NCBI GenBank assembly: GCA_035610365.1
Contig: CM069432.1
Span: forward strand, 168,204,035-168,268,034
Direction: 5' to 3'
Length of the DNA: 64,000 nucleotides
Source: Aquatica leii
Lineage: Eukaryota; Arthropoda; Insecta; Coleoptera; Lampyridae
The translations under genes were made by a program, and so were the position numbers. Under the pieces are notes generated by a model. It was not told where the DNA came from. It did no database searches and was given only the letters and a program-made list of their open reading frames with translations. Below, piece by piece: positions 1-9,725 of the stretch (within the stretch, counting starts at the first letter, position 1; every line of letters starts with the position of its first letter).

Positions 1-179
1 AAATATAATTAATACAATGAAGAAAATTTAAGTATATTCACAGATAAAACAAGAGACATGAACGTTAAACAAACAATATACAAGTAAAGTAAATTTTAAA
101 ATTATTGCACGATATAAGGATGATAAAGCTAATAGATAAAATTTGGCCATGAAACCACGTTCACCTATAAAAGTTATCG

Positions 180-665
180 TGTAATTTCTGAAATTAAATG
201 ATTGTAAATATTACTCAAATTGTAGGCCGCGTTATTGAAATTAATATTTCTTTTATTAAAATTGTTTTCAACATCTAAAATTGTAGGGTTGTTAAAATCA
301 AAGATATCTTCAGTGTTTATGTGATTGACTATTTATGCTGTGTCTGTTTTTTTGTATTGCATTCGTATTTATGGTTGGTAATCCGATTTTTTATTTTGTG
401 TTTTGTTTGGTCAATATTACATGCATAGCATTTAGTACAGTCTAGCTTGTATACTACATTAGTGTTAAGGTACTTATTAAGGTTAGTTGATAGCGGAATC
501 ACATTAGTTGTGTTAGTATTTGAAAGTATTTTAATCAATATATTCTTTGGATAGTTATTGTTTTTTAGTATATTCTTTAAAATATGAAGGTTTTTATTGT
601 AAAATTAAGGTTTGTATAAATTTATAATTTTATTTTTTATAGTCTTGATGACATTGTTTTTACTT
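180..665 (-). pseudogene. Penelope-like element, RT C-terminus and GIY-YIG endonuclease tail (copy 1)
   Basis: Read on the minus strand, 665 to 540 carries the end of a reverse transcriptase ('NLHILKNILKNNNYP'), followed at 538-329 by a reading frame with 'VVYKLDCTKC' and 'RITNHKYECN'. This matches the start of the GIY-YIG nuclease of endonuclease-bearing Penelope-like elements; the usual second motif YIGQT is changed to NIDQT. After an in-frame stop, 330-200 continues with 'FDFNNPTILDVE' and 'NFNKR', the normal end of that domain. GIY-YIG nucleases nick target DNA for RT-primed insertion. Stops and a changed catalytic motif make this copy dead. It is the 3' end of the element whose RT palm lies at 1372-1762; the two parts are separated by an inserted repeat. 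Family assignment is by motif recognition and is fairly secure. Confidence 0.72.
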
Positions 666-666
666 T

Positions 667-1371
667 CCTATAAGAAAAGTATAGCGATCGAAATTTTTTT
701 CAAAAAATTTTTATTGCATAATTTTACGTTTTAAGGTCTCCTGAATCAGAAAAATTTAATTTGACAAAAAAATTTGGGTGTCTCTTTGTGTGTTTGTGTG
801 CGTGTCTGTGTGTAACGATGCACCCACGATAACTCTCGAAACAAAAGTCCTAGTAACTTGAAATTTGGTATGGAGCTGGCTTTTCATATTCTTTCGGATC
901 TATCAAAAGATGGATTTGATAAGAAAACCGAAAGTGGGCGTATCCGCCATTTTTAACAGTTTTTCTTATATAATTTTATATGTATGTAAATTATTTGAAT
1001 TATTTTCACAGTTTCTTATAGAAACAATTCTTACTACTAATTTTTTTAAATAAAAAAATTTCTAACATTAAAACTTTATCAGATATTTAATTTGTAATTT
1101 AAAATGAATTCACAAATATAATATAGTTTTGAATCCTGCCTGCGACGATTTTTTTTCTGATTTACTAAAAGTGTAAGTAATATCGAGGCGCACAAATATA
1201 AGGGTTAATCGATATGATCTTAATAAAATCGAGGAGAAAATTTTCAAAAAAATTATAGTTTGCTAGCAAATCAATACAAACCTGTCCATATCACTTTAAA
1301 ATGGTGGACAACATAACCTTAAAAAAATATATGTAGACTTTTCTTCAGCATTCCTTTTTTTTAATGCTGTG
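667..1371. repeat. Repeat inserted into PLE copy 1
   Basis: About 700 bp separates two parts of one PLE reading frame that normally lie next to each other. The block opens with 'ctataagaaaagtatagcg', continues into a T/G-rich run (tgtgtgtttgtgtgcgtgtc) and then 'cctagtaacttgaaatttgg'. I have the impression that this texture is common in insect interspersed repeats, but I cannot name a family. No protein motif is seen; the 62-codon frame at 865-1053 is probably chance. Edges are approximate because they are set by where the PLE frame stops and resumes. Confidence 0.45.
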
Positions 1372-1762
1372 TGTGTCTTGATAAATAGATAATTGTTCAA
1401 TTAGCGACTATCGGTTTCGTATACCATTCTATAACTAACATACTAGTGTTAATATCTCTACGAAGCTTAACATCTAAATATGGGAATGAACCTTCTTTTC
1501 AGTTTCAAAAGTGAATTTTAGATGTTAATTGTAATTGTTGAAAATGCTTAAAGTATTATCCATTTTCGTTTCAGGAATGCAAGTATTGATGTCGACAACA
1601 TAACATAATAAAAATATCGGTGTGATTGTCATTTTATTTTTCACATGTTTGAGTATATCATGAATTGTAAAGTTCGCTAATATAATATATATACAATCCA
1701 GCGTCACCTATATTAGCGAATCTTACATCGTCTACCTTCTACAATGTCGTCTAAGCATTCCC
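1372..1762 (-). pseudogene. Penelope-like element, RT palm fragment (copy 1)
   Basis: Minus-strand translation gives a degraded RT palm: 'PIFLLCYVVDINTCIPETK' corresponds to the YVDD catalytic box of PLE reverse transcriptases (here YVVD), followed by 'LSIFNNYN', 'KFTFETEKEGSFPYLDVKL' and 'WYTKPIVAN'. These are in the normal order for a PLE RT. At least one frameshift and several stops are present. The upstream side is cut sharply at 1762 where the foldback element begins; the downstream side runs into the inserted repeat at 667-1371. YVVD in place of YVDD would remove one catalytic aspartate. Confidence 0.65.
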
Positions 1763-2376
1763 AATTGAGCAAAATCACGTCAAGTGGACCCTCTATTTTC
1801 CACTTGATCATAAAAATTAAGTCCATGTACTTTTTTCATAAGTAGTCGCCATGAAAAAATGATCCACCAAATGATTTTTAAAAAATTTAATTCAAACAAT
1901 ATTTTTTTTACAATGAAAATTTTAGGTACTTTGAATTAAAAAATAAATTTTAAATCAACCGTTAAAGATAAATTAATGAAATTTTCAGGATTTATTGTCA
2001 AATATTTATATTTTAATAAAATATTAACAACTAAAACTAATTTCTTTATTATCATATTGTTAATTAACTTTTAAGTAAAAAAATTTAAAAAAAAAATAAT
2101 TTCTCGGTAAAAATATGAAGTTTTTTTTTTATCAGTTAAATGCGATATTTATTTAAGTTTAAGATTCCGGAAAAAAATTTCACTGCTCGCTAATAGTTTA
2201 AACAATATAAATTTATTTGTCACAGCGCGCCGGACGTCAAGCGCTGTCAGAACACCGAGCGGCCGAGCGTCAGACTACATTGCAGCTTCGGTTAATTATA
2301 ATTATAAATAACAATTAAGAATGTAATCTTTGAACAAACTTTATTATTATTATTATTATTACTATCAATATTATCA
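1763..2376 (+). repeat. Left arm of the foldback element
   Basis: This arm pairs with 3138-3740. From the outside in it holds the ends, an AT-rich stretch, a GC-rich core near 2221-2290, the last codons of the minus-strand frame 2292-2630 and a (TTA)n run at 2341-2362. Confidence 0.75.
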
Positions 2377-2630
2377 TCTGTGGTTTCATCAACTTCTGGA
2401 TCAATCGCATCGATACTTAGATTATTATTTACAGGTTTTTCGCATGGATTTTCAGGTTTTCCAGGTTTACGGCCTAGATAAATTGCTCTCACACAAGAAT
2501 TACACATGCAATATCCGATAAAATCTTTAAAATCGCGAGCTCGATTAGCTGTAATTAGAAGTAAATTTTTAATGACGTATTTATGTTTCTTTTTATTTAA
2601 TGGATTGTAACATTTCTTTACTCGGGCCAT
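2292..2630 (-). CDS. 112-codon ORF inside the foldback element, Cys-bearing N-terminus
   Basis: The frame starts with MARVKKCYNPLNKKKHKY and has a second cysteine group 'YCMCNSC' about 35 residues later, so a small zinc-binding fold (C...C-x-C-x2-C with nearby H) is possible. The middle is acidic and the end is a poly-Asn run made by a (TTA)n repeat, then 'SKITFLIVIYNYN'. The start lies in the unique spacer and the end lies in the left arm. The right arm carries the same last codons on the plus strand ('KICSKITFMIVIYNYN'), so the 3' part of this frame is duplicated in inverted orientation. I do not recognise the protein. It may be the N-terminal exon of a transposon gene; a host function is not indicated. 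Confidence 0.4.
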   Translation of the reverse strand: MARVKKCYNPLNKKKHKYVIKNLLLITANRARDFKDFIGYCMCNSCVRAIYLGRKPGKPENPCEKPVNNNLSIDAIDPEVDETTDDNIDSNNNNNNKVCSKITFLIVIYNYN

Positions 2631-3137
2631 TTTAAATCACCAAAACTATTATTATCTAAATAAAAATTATGGTATTGATAGATTAAGAAACAAAACACAA
2701 ATTTACACAATATCAGTTCTTATAATTATTAATTATTTAACTCAGGTACGTATTAACTCATTTAACGAATAAATTACTTACTAAAATTCTTTTGTTATTT
2801 ACGTGGAGACGCAAATAACAAATAAAAATCGTAACTGCGCGGTTTATTTTGTTTAACTAAAAACTGAATACTTATTCGTAAATTTAAAAATGATAGTTTC
2901 CCAAAATTATCAAGCAACAATAAACATAAAAAACTCGGTTTAATAAAATTTTTAATTATTTACCTATTTATTTTTGCTGTTTAATGTAATGATAAAAATG
3001 ATTTAATTGCATTATTCATATAAGTTTAAAAAAAATAAAAATAAACGAGAGTCAACAAATTTTAATATATTTAATTACTAGTTCGTTTTTCTTGTTTTCG
3101 TCTAATAACAGAGAATTAATTTATGTGTTTCAGTTAT

Positions 3138-3740
3138 AATATTGATAATAATAATAATAATAAAATTTGCTCAAAGATTACATTCATGATTGTTATTTAT
3201 AATTATAATTAACCGAAGCTGCAATGTAGTCGGACGCTCAGCCGCCTGGTGTTCTGACTGCGCTTGACGCCCGGCGCGCTGTGATAAATAAATTTATATT
3301 GTTTAAACTAATCGCGAGCAGTGAAATTTTCTTCCGGAATCTTAAACTTAAATAAATAATGCATTTAACTGATAAAAAAAAACTTCATATTTTTACCAAG
3401 AAATAAATAATATTTTCATTTGTTTACTTAAAAGTTAATTAACAATATGATAATAAACAAATAACTTTTAGTTGTTAATATTTTATTAAAACATAAATAT
3501 TTGACAATAAATCCTAAAAATTTAATTAATTTATCTTTAACGGTTGATTTAAGATCTATTTTTTAATTAAAAGTACCTAAAATTTTCATTGTAAAAAAAA
3601 TTATTGTTTGAATTAAAATTTTTAAAAATCGTTTGGGGGATCGATTTTTCATGGCAACTACTTATGATATAAGTACATGGACTTAATTTTTATGATCAAG
3701 TGGAAGATAGAGGGTCCACTTGACGTGATCTTGCTCAATT
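3138..3740 (-). repeat. Right arm of the foldback element
   Basis: Reverse complement of 1763-2376 with scattered substitutions. It includes the matching GC-rich core at about 3220-3285 and the matching outer end 'gatcttgctcaatt'. It carries a second copy of the tail of the ORF at 2292-2630, but without the start codon or 5' part. Confidence 0.75.
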
Positions 3741-4450
3741 ACTACAAAAGTATAATTATAAGATCTACAATGTAATAAAAAATTTGGAAAGAAGTACTAC
3801 CAAACTAGCTAATTTAGATAATAAGAAGTATTACTGAAAAAATGCAAAAAAGATATTATTCCGACACACGTACAACAGTTTTCTAAGTGCTTGTTTTTAA
3901 TGCAAGCTGAACATACACCATTTAATAGAAAACTTATGAATCTTATATATTTGTTCCAATACGGTCTTGTTAAACTAAAAATAGATATTACCTATCAGAA
4001 AATTTTTAACGTAAAAAAACACACAATCAATTATAAAACTCAATATCAAATACCCTTAATTGTAGTGATTTCCAAATACTAATAAGAATATTAAAAACTG
4101 AATAAAACCCGATGTAAAAATAAAGAAATACTTGATAAAAAAACTATAATCTACAAATTAAGAAAGTAAATTGCATTTATCATTTAACAGATTTACAATT
4201 ACCTAGCTATGTCACACAATGTTTAGCATTGAACCCATTCACCTACAATTATAAAAAAACAACATTAATCTTCCTATTGAAAACGTTATTAAGGATGTAT
4301 AAAATGCTTTAACCCTACATTCAGATTTTGACTGAAAAATATTACGGGGTAAAATAGTAAATATTGTAACGGACGGATTCGTGTAGGAGCTGTTAAACGT
4401 GGAGGAGTTCAAAGCATATTTCCACAAGAACTGTTAGTTTGAATACGGTT
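3741..4450 (+). pseudogene. Penelope-like element N-terminal fragment, opposite orientation
   Basis: Plus-strand translation in shifting frames gives 'MFLMQAEHTPFNRKLMNL' at 3891, 'LPSYVTQCLALNPF' near 4195-4240, 'LPIENVIKDV' near 4270 and 'KILRGKIVNIVTDGF' near 4335. The order and spacing resemble the N-terminal part of insect PLE proteins ahead of the RT. Several stops and frameshifts are present. It abuts the right edge of the foldback element, whereas the left edge abuts a minus-strand PLE, so the two flanks are not simply one interrupted element. Confidence is limited because this region of PLE proteins is poorly conserved. Confidence 0.4.
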
Positions 4451-4593
4451 AAAACTCTTCGTTTGTAAAGCCTTGCGCGACTATGGTAGTTAATGTGCAA
4501 GACAAAAATTTTATTTATTTAGTTTTGATGTGGCGTTATATGTGAAAAACACAATTTTAAGTAAAAAAAAATGGTTTACGATCGCGAGTAAGT

Positions 4594-5318
4594 TAGGAAC
4601 AGAAGCGACAACCAATATTTCGTAGAGGGAAGAAAACAATAAGATCATCGGAGATTAAAAAGATAACGGAGGAAATCAAAGCAAACACTTCAATAACAGA
4701 AAGAGGAACGAGACAAAAATAGAAAGAATTAGAGAAACTAAAGGAATTAATGAGAGAGATAATAAAACTGATGAAAGAAAACATACATGAATAAGGTAAG
4801 AAATCAAAGAAATAAAAAAAAATAATAAGAGAAAGGGAAATGATGTTGAAAAAAGAAAAAAGAAACCGGTAAAGAAAATTAAAAAACTGGAGAAAAAAGC
4901 GGAAGATGAGAAGAGAGGAAAAAGGAGGAATAATATTGTAATAAAGAGGTAAAGAAGTAAAAAACCACAAAAAAATTTAGTATTGATGCTGGAAAAAAAA
5001 ATTAAACGTGAAAGTGGAAATGAAAAAAGTACAGTGATAAATAGAGAGAAGAAAAATGAGATGGTGGTGACAAAAATAGAAAGATGAAAAGAAAAGCAGA
5101 AGGTGATGGCGAAAAAAAAAATTAAAGAACTCAAAAATTTATATAAATCACGATTTGACATGAAAAGAAAGCAGAGTACAAAGAGAAATAATCTGTTACG
5201 AGAAAATCAGGTTCCTCGAGTTAGACCACCAAGAATAAATTGTTACGCTGGTCTTCTTGTAACATCTAAAAAAAAGCGCCAAGACGATGAACGATTAAAT
5301 TCGGGAGATACCGTCTAA
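4594..5318 (+). pseudogene. Non-LTR retrotransposon ORF1-like coiled-coil region
   Basis: The plus strand is very purine-rich and translates, over several frames with stops, into Lys/Glu/Arg-rich sequence such as 'ETKIERIRETKGINERDNK', 'EIKEIKKNNKRKGNDVEKR' and 'KKIKKLEKKAEDEKRGK'. The final 71-codon stretch from 5103 contains 'KKIKELKNLYKSRFDMKRKQ'. This looks like the basic coiled coil of a non-LTR gag-like ORF1, and the endonuclease fragment of such an element follows at 5690. The long minus-strand frames here (Phe/Ser/Leu-rich, up to 161 codons) are simply the complement of the purine-rich strand and are not genes. Confidence 0.45.
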
Positions 5319-5329
5319 CTCTACCCGTA

Positions 5330-5690
5330 GCTGGAAAAGAATGAATAACTCCACCGAAGTAATAACAGAAAATATATTTATTTATTTCATCACAAAAGAC
5401 GAAGAAAGCATATAAATGTAAGTTTTCGCAAATATTTATATGTGAGTCAAATGAATTATAAGTTGCGTCAACACACCGTACAACAAGCTGACCCTGTCGG
5501 TCTAAACTTTTACATCAACATAACGTCTGAATTTATATTCGCAAATCTTAGACAAACAAACAATTTAAGCCTTCGAGACTCAACGCGCACTGCTCATGAG
5601 TTCGTAAAGCACAAAAATATTATTAATTGGGTTAACTTAACATGCACGTACGGTCATAAACGACATCACCACCGAAAAACAAATCGAACA
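5330..5690 (+). other. Unassigned segment between two LINE parts, with an 84-codon frame
   Basis: Base use changes here from purine-rich to balanced, then changes back at 5690. The frame at 5442-5696 starts MSQMNYKLRQHTVQQADPV and ends 'GHKRHHHRKTNRTK'; I do not recognise it. The segment may be a small insertion in the LINE relic or a diverged part of its ORF1. Confidence 0.25.
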
Positions 5691-6245
5691 AAATAATTGA
5701 AAAGAGTATGGGTAGGATACAGGACAATAGAGATAGACGGAGATATATACATATGGAACGATATAGACAGAAAGATGAACAGAAAAGGGGGAGAGAAAAT
5801 GAGTAGCTAAAGAGCAAATAACTAAAAGGTGAAGAGGAGCAAAAAAGAAAAAAATGCTGACAAAATGGCAAACAAAAGGAATAATGCGCAATAGAAAGGA
5901 AAAAGACCACGAAAGAGGAATAAAGGAAAGTAAAGAAGAAGCACAGAGAGAGATGAGTGAGCTGAGAGCGTTTGGAACGTAGCGGGAATAAAGAACGAGG
6001 AACAGGATTTTTAAGAGTACATCAGGGAGCATGATGTAATGGGATTTCAAGGGACGTGAATTAAAGAAGAAAATGAGAGTGGCGAAAAAAAGAGATGCCG
6101 GAGGAGTTTAAGTGGGTGGTGCAACATGCAGAAAGAAAGAAGAGTAAAATCAGAGCAAAAGTAGGTTTAATAACGGGCATAAGAAGAAAATGATTGAGTC
6201 AGAAAAAGAAAGTCTAACAGAGAAGAAGAATTGTAGAAAGAAACA
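5690..6245 (+). pseudogene. Non-LTR retrotransposon AP-endonuclease fragment
   Basis: Near 5930-6030 the plus strand reads 'SVWNVAGIKNEEQDF', stop, 'EYIREHDVMGF'. This matches the start of the AP-like endonuclease of arthropod non-LTR elements, where a conserved WN-x-AG-(I/L)-x-N opens the domain and the frame continues toward a conserved ET-x-W motif. Here the ETW region reads 'FQGRELKKK' and is lost. The Lys/Glu-rich linker ahead of it (5690-5930) resembles the end of ORF1. No RT follows, so the element is cut off by about 6245. The clade is likely within the I/R1/Jockey group, but I cannot place it more exactly. Confidence 0.55.
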
Positions 6246-6735
6246 TAGATATTTAAAAATAGCTTAAAATACAGTAATAATTTAAATTCAGTGAAATCTA
6301 CATTTGCACATGTTTAAGATAATCATCAAACATTTATTTCTATTATTTTATCCTTTTAATATCATCGGTAACAAACAAATTCATGAATTACTAGAATTAA
6401 TTTATATTCAAATATCAAATACAATTTTTTTGTTGAACGATCAAACGACATTGAACTCTGATTTTTAGTTTAAGTTTTCTTAGAATTGTTTCTGAATTGC
6501 ATCATCTTTCTTTTTAAAATTAAGTTTAACGTTTTGTAAAACTTAACTTTTTTTTAATTATTTAGTTACATATTTTGACTTTTTCATATTTGACATTTTT
6601 GAAAAAATGTAAGTTAATAGTTTTTTAAATCTTATATTTTCTAATAAGTTGCAAATATTTTTGTAGACCTTTTTAAACATGAATTTTATTGTTATAAGTT
6701 TGAAACATATGTATGTAACACATTTCTTTATACCA
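6246..6735. other. AT-rich spacer, nothing recognised
   Basis: Low-complexity AT-rich sequence between the LINE relic and the mariner element. No protein motif, tRNA or repeat end was seen. Confidence 0.4.
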
Positions 6736-7190
6736 TATGTTCAATTAAGTGGGAACGACATGGGAAACTTTTTTATTCTTAATTTTATGAAAAAAGGTCA
6801 TTCTTTGTAAAACGTTCTACATGGTCTAAAACCCGAAATATAGCTATCAAATATAAAATTTTTTAAACCGTATACAAGGTTTGTCAAAAAATATAAATTT
6901 TAATCAAGAGTAAAGTACCTTTATTTTTGAGAATATTGACAATTCTTGTTAAAAAAAGTTATCATAATAGAAAACTATTGTCAGATATCCAATAATAACT
7001 ATCTAGTATAAAAAATTATTTTTTGTTATTTTTATTAACTGTCTATTATCTGTATTAGCATTGGTAATTTACCGATATAAATGGCGTATAGAATGATGTA
7101 CTGACGGGAAACGTCAAATCGGTAGTTTTTATAAAATACAATAAATGGCGGCTCTGTTAAGTTGTGAAAAAAAAAATTATATCGTTTTGA

Positions 7191-7559
7191 TTGTGGAAGA
7201 TAATTATTAAAATTCAGCTATTTATAACAACAGACATCCAAATAGAAATATTCAGTACAGTTACAAAAATTGGAAATAAATTAAGGACGTCTGAAAATGT
7301 TCAAAATAATTTCAATAAAAAACGTCAGAAGCGGGTGGCCAGTGAGGACACGGAATTACAAGTAGTGCTATTTGTAGTAGAACATCCTAAAATGTCATTG
7401 AGAAAAAGAATGCTTTTGATCTGAAATGAAGTAAGTAGAAGTACAATGGCAAATATTTTAAAATTTAAATGCAAAATACCTTGAAAGAAAGAGATTACAA
7501 CAGACGGTTTGAATATTGGTCGTTAATACAAAGAGAATTAGAAGGAGTATCCCTTTTTA
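7191..7559 (+). pseudogene. Mariner-like transposase N-terminal part (element A)
   Basis: The frame at 7191-7424 contains 'RQKRVASEDTELQVVLFVVE' followed by 'HPKMSLRKRM'. This matches the second helix-turn-helix region of an insect mariner-family transposase (consensus R-x-R-R-T-x-x-E-D-x-x-L-x-V-L-x-x-V-E-x-N-P-x-x-S). After a stop, traces continue ('SRSTMANILKFKCKIP', then 'QRELEGVSLFI') up to 7559, where the piggyBac TTAA interrupts. The part with the first catalytic Asp resumes beyond the piggyBac at 9762. Stops and a frameshift show it was dead or decayed. Confidence 0.6.
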
Positions 7560-7742
7560 TTAACCTTCCGATTACCATTGTGGTCTTTTTTGACCCCAGA
7601 CGTGTTGTTTTTGTTGTCTTTTCTTAAATTTTTTTTACAACTGTCCCAATATTTTTTTAGCTGAGTTTATTTCAACAATTTTTAATAATATATAACAGAT
7701 TTTTCAATTGTTATTTGTTTTGCGACGTACAAATAAATTGTC

Positions 7743-7772
7743 GTTGGGGTCATATTTGACCCAACTTGGTAA
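7743..7772 (+). repeat. PiggyBac subterminal palindrome, left
   Basis: 'ttggggtcatatttgaccc' is a hairpin-like palindrome followed by 'aacttggtaa'. The same module occurs near the right end at 9694-9725 in the same orientation. Such subterminal repeats are typical transposase-binding candidates in piggyBac-like elements. Confidence 0.6.
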
Positions 7773-7813
7773 CTGTGTTAATACATTTGATTGGAAATAG
7801 TTGTTGTTGAATT

Positions 7814-9569
7814 ATGGTTAGAAAATATTTGTCCCAGCGTAAAGTGGAAGAAATAGCTAGCAATATTAATTTACTGAATGAAATTGAAGATGAAATTTTA
7901 TCTGACGATAGTGATGCCGAATATGAAGAAGTAAGTGTACCTGATGTAAACCCGATTGAAAGTTCGGAAGACGATGACAGTGATGATAATTCGCCCAATG
8001 ATAAAGATATACTGGTGGGTAAAGATGGTTCCATATGGAAAAAAGATAACCCTCATGTTAGAAGACGAAATCAGCAACATATTCTAAAAACACAGCCAGG
8101 ATTAACAAAATTCAGTGAACATATTTCAACATGCCTAGATGTCTTCCATTTATTTATCTCGGAAGACATTATGGACATAATACTTAGAGAAACAAACATT
8201 CGAGCTAAAAGAACTGTAGGCGATACGTGGAAGCCAGTAGATGCGGATGAGTTACATGCATTTTTTGGATTACTGCTTCTAGCTGGTGGTTTGAAAGCAC
8301 GCCAAGAACCAATATTAGAGCTGTGGAGTACGAAATACATGTTTCTCCATAGACTAATTTTTTGTGCTGCAATGTCTCTTATCGAATGAGAAACCTTTTG
8401 AAATACATTCGATTTGACGATATGAACACCCGAGAAGAACGACGGGCAACAGATAAATTAGCAGCTATTTGTAACATTCACAATATTCTCGCTGCAAATT
8501 GCAAAAAATCGAATAAACCTAATGCTGAAGTATGTATTGATGAAGAACTTGTTCCTTTCCGTAGAAAATGTCCTTTTCGAGTGTATATGATTCGAAGCCA
8601 GATAAATAGGGAATTAAAATCTGGGTTTTATGAGATGTTAGTAACAGATATTGCTAGAATTTTCAAATATATACTGGAATGGTAGACAACGCTCCAGAAC
8701 GAGAACAAGGTAAAACACAATTTTATCGTTTTATGCAAATTTCATTTCTAGGGAAGTGGGTAGTTTTGGATTTGGTTGAGGGTTTGAGAGAGGGTTATGG
8801 TATTACCACAGATAATTTTTTTACGTCTATGTTTTTGGCGAAGGAGCTACTGCAGCAATCAAAAACCTTGACCGGAACAATTCGTAAAACACGTAGAGAA
8901 ATACCAAAAGAATTTTTGCCAAAAAGAAATCGAGCAGAAAACTCAAACGAAATTCTATATGGAGAAGACACAATTTTAGTATCTTACGTACCTAAAAAAT
9001 ATAGAAGCGTTATGCTACTTTTAACGCAACACCAATATTTGGAATTGTCCGGAGAAGACCTCAGTTACAAACCGCAAGTTATCTTGGACTATAATAGCTG
9101 CAAAGGAGCTCTGGACAGTGTCGATAAAATGGTGAAAGAATACTCATGCAGAAGAAATACAAATCGCTGGTCTCTTGTTCTATTTTTTAATTTCTTTGAT
9201 ATTGCTGCCATGAATGCATTTATTCTATACACTACGAAATTTGTAAATTCTTAAAAAGGGAAAAGGAGATTATTTTTGCAAAAACTTGGGTTTGAATTAG
9301 TAATCCCACATATCAAAAAACGCACACTTCAAAAATTACCAAGACATGTGCAGAATGCAATGGCGATGGTTTTGGCAGACACAGAACCAGAGTAAGTGGG
9401 ACCGCAAGACGAAACTATCGCTCGCCCAAAAAAAGGTCGTTGTAAGATATGTCCAAGAGCAAATGACAAAAAATATTCGGAAACATGTAAAAAGTGCAAA
9501 CTTTTTGTATGTAAACAACATTGCCAGAAAAAAACTACAATAATATGTAATAGTTGTTGCCCTCACTAA
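7814..9569 (+). pseudogene. PiggyBac transposase, two frameshifts and two stops
   Basis: This is a DDE_Tnp_1_7-type cut-and-paste transposase of about 585 codons, a normal length. It starts MVRKYLSQRKVEEIAS with an acidic N-terminal region. The catalytic Asp residues are visible: 'CIDEELVPFR' near 8535, 'ITTDNFFTSM' near 8805 and 'ALDSVDKMV' near 9110, then 'NRWSLVLFFNFFDIAAMNAF'. A Cys/His-rich C-terminal zinc finger follows (9430-9566: C-x2-C, C-x2-C, C-x3-H-C, ending CNSCCPH). The frame changes near 8380 and 8675; in-frame stops are at 9252 and 9392. Compared with the family, about 14 residues at 8710-8751 are extra. The dimerisation and catalytic regions are otherwise well kept, which points to a fairly recent element. 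Confidence 0.9.
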
Positions 9570-9693
9570 TTTATGTTTACATTTAATTTTTATATTTTTA
9601 TTAGTTTATATGAAATCTAATGTTAATTTAAAATATTAATAAAGGTTACCATTACAAAGTAATCGGTTTTTCTTTACAAAATAAGAAAAAAAA

Positions 9694-9725
9694 CTTGGGG
9701 TCAATTCTGACCCCACTTGGTAATC
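9694..9725 (+). repeat. PiggyBac subterminal palindrome, right
   Basis: 'cttggggtcaattctgaccc' followed by 'cacttggtaatcg' repeats the left module at 7743-7772. It also holds a second copy of the 'ggtaatc(c/g)g' box of the terminal repeat, so the right end has a doubled end-box layout. Confidence 0.6.

Larger units (their letters stand above)
1763..3740. mobile_element. Foldback element with ~0.6-kb inverted arms
   Basis: The left side (from 'aattgagcaaaatcacgtca' at 1763) reappears in reverse complement at the right side (ending 'tgacgtgatcttgctcaatt' at 3740). The two arms run about 614 and 603 bp and are, by eye, near 90% identical with small indels. They enclose about 760 bp of unique sequence. 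Inside each arm is a short GC-rich core ('cacagcgcgccgg', 'gtcaagcgc') that stands out from the AT-rich surroundings. Long terminal inverted repeats like this occur in foldback elements and in non-autonomous derivatives of large DNA transposons such as Polintons; I cannot tell which. The palindrome AATT occurs at both edges and could be part of the arm or a target duplication. Confidence 0.7.

Noticed and set aside
4593-5161. Long minus-strand ORFs of 125 and 161 codons, very hydrophobic, resembling membrane proteins
   Set aside because: They are the complement of a purine-rich plus strand; the Phe/Leu/Ser runs follow from base bias. The plus strand shows LINE-like residues instead.
5632-6050. 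Minus-strand ORFs of 92 and 137 codons, hydrophobic
   Set aside because: Same cause: shadow of the purine-rich LINE endonuclease region on the plus strand.
8071-8340. 89-codon minus ORF opposite the piggyBac transposase
   Set aside because: Shadow frame; the plus strand has clear piggyBac motifs.
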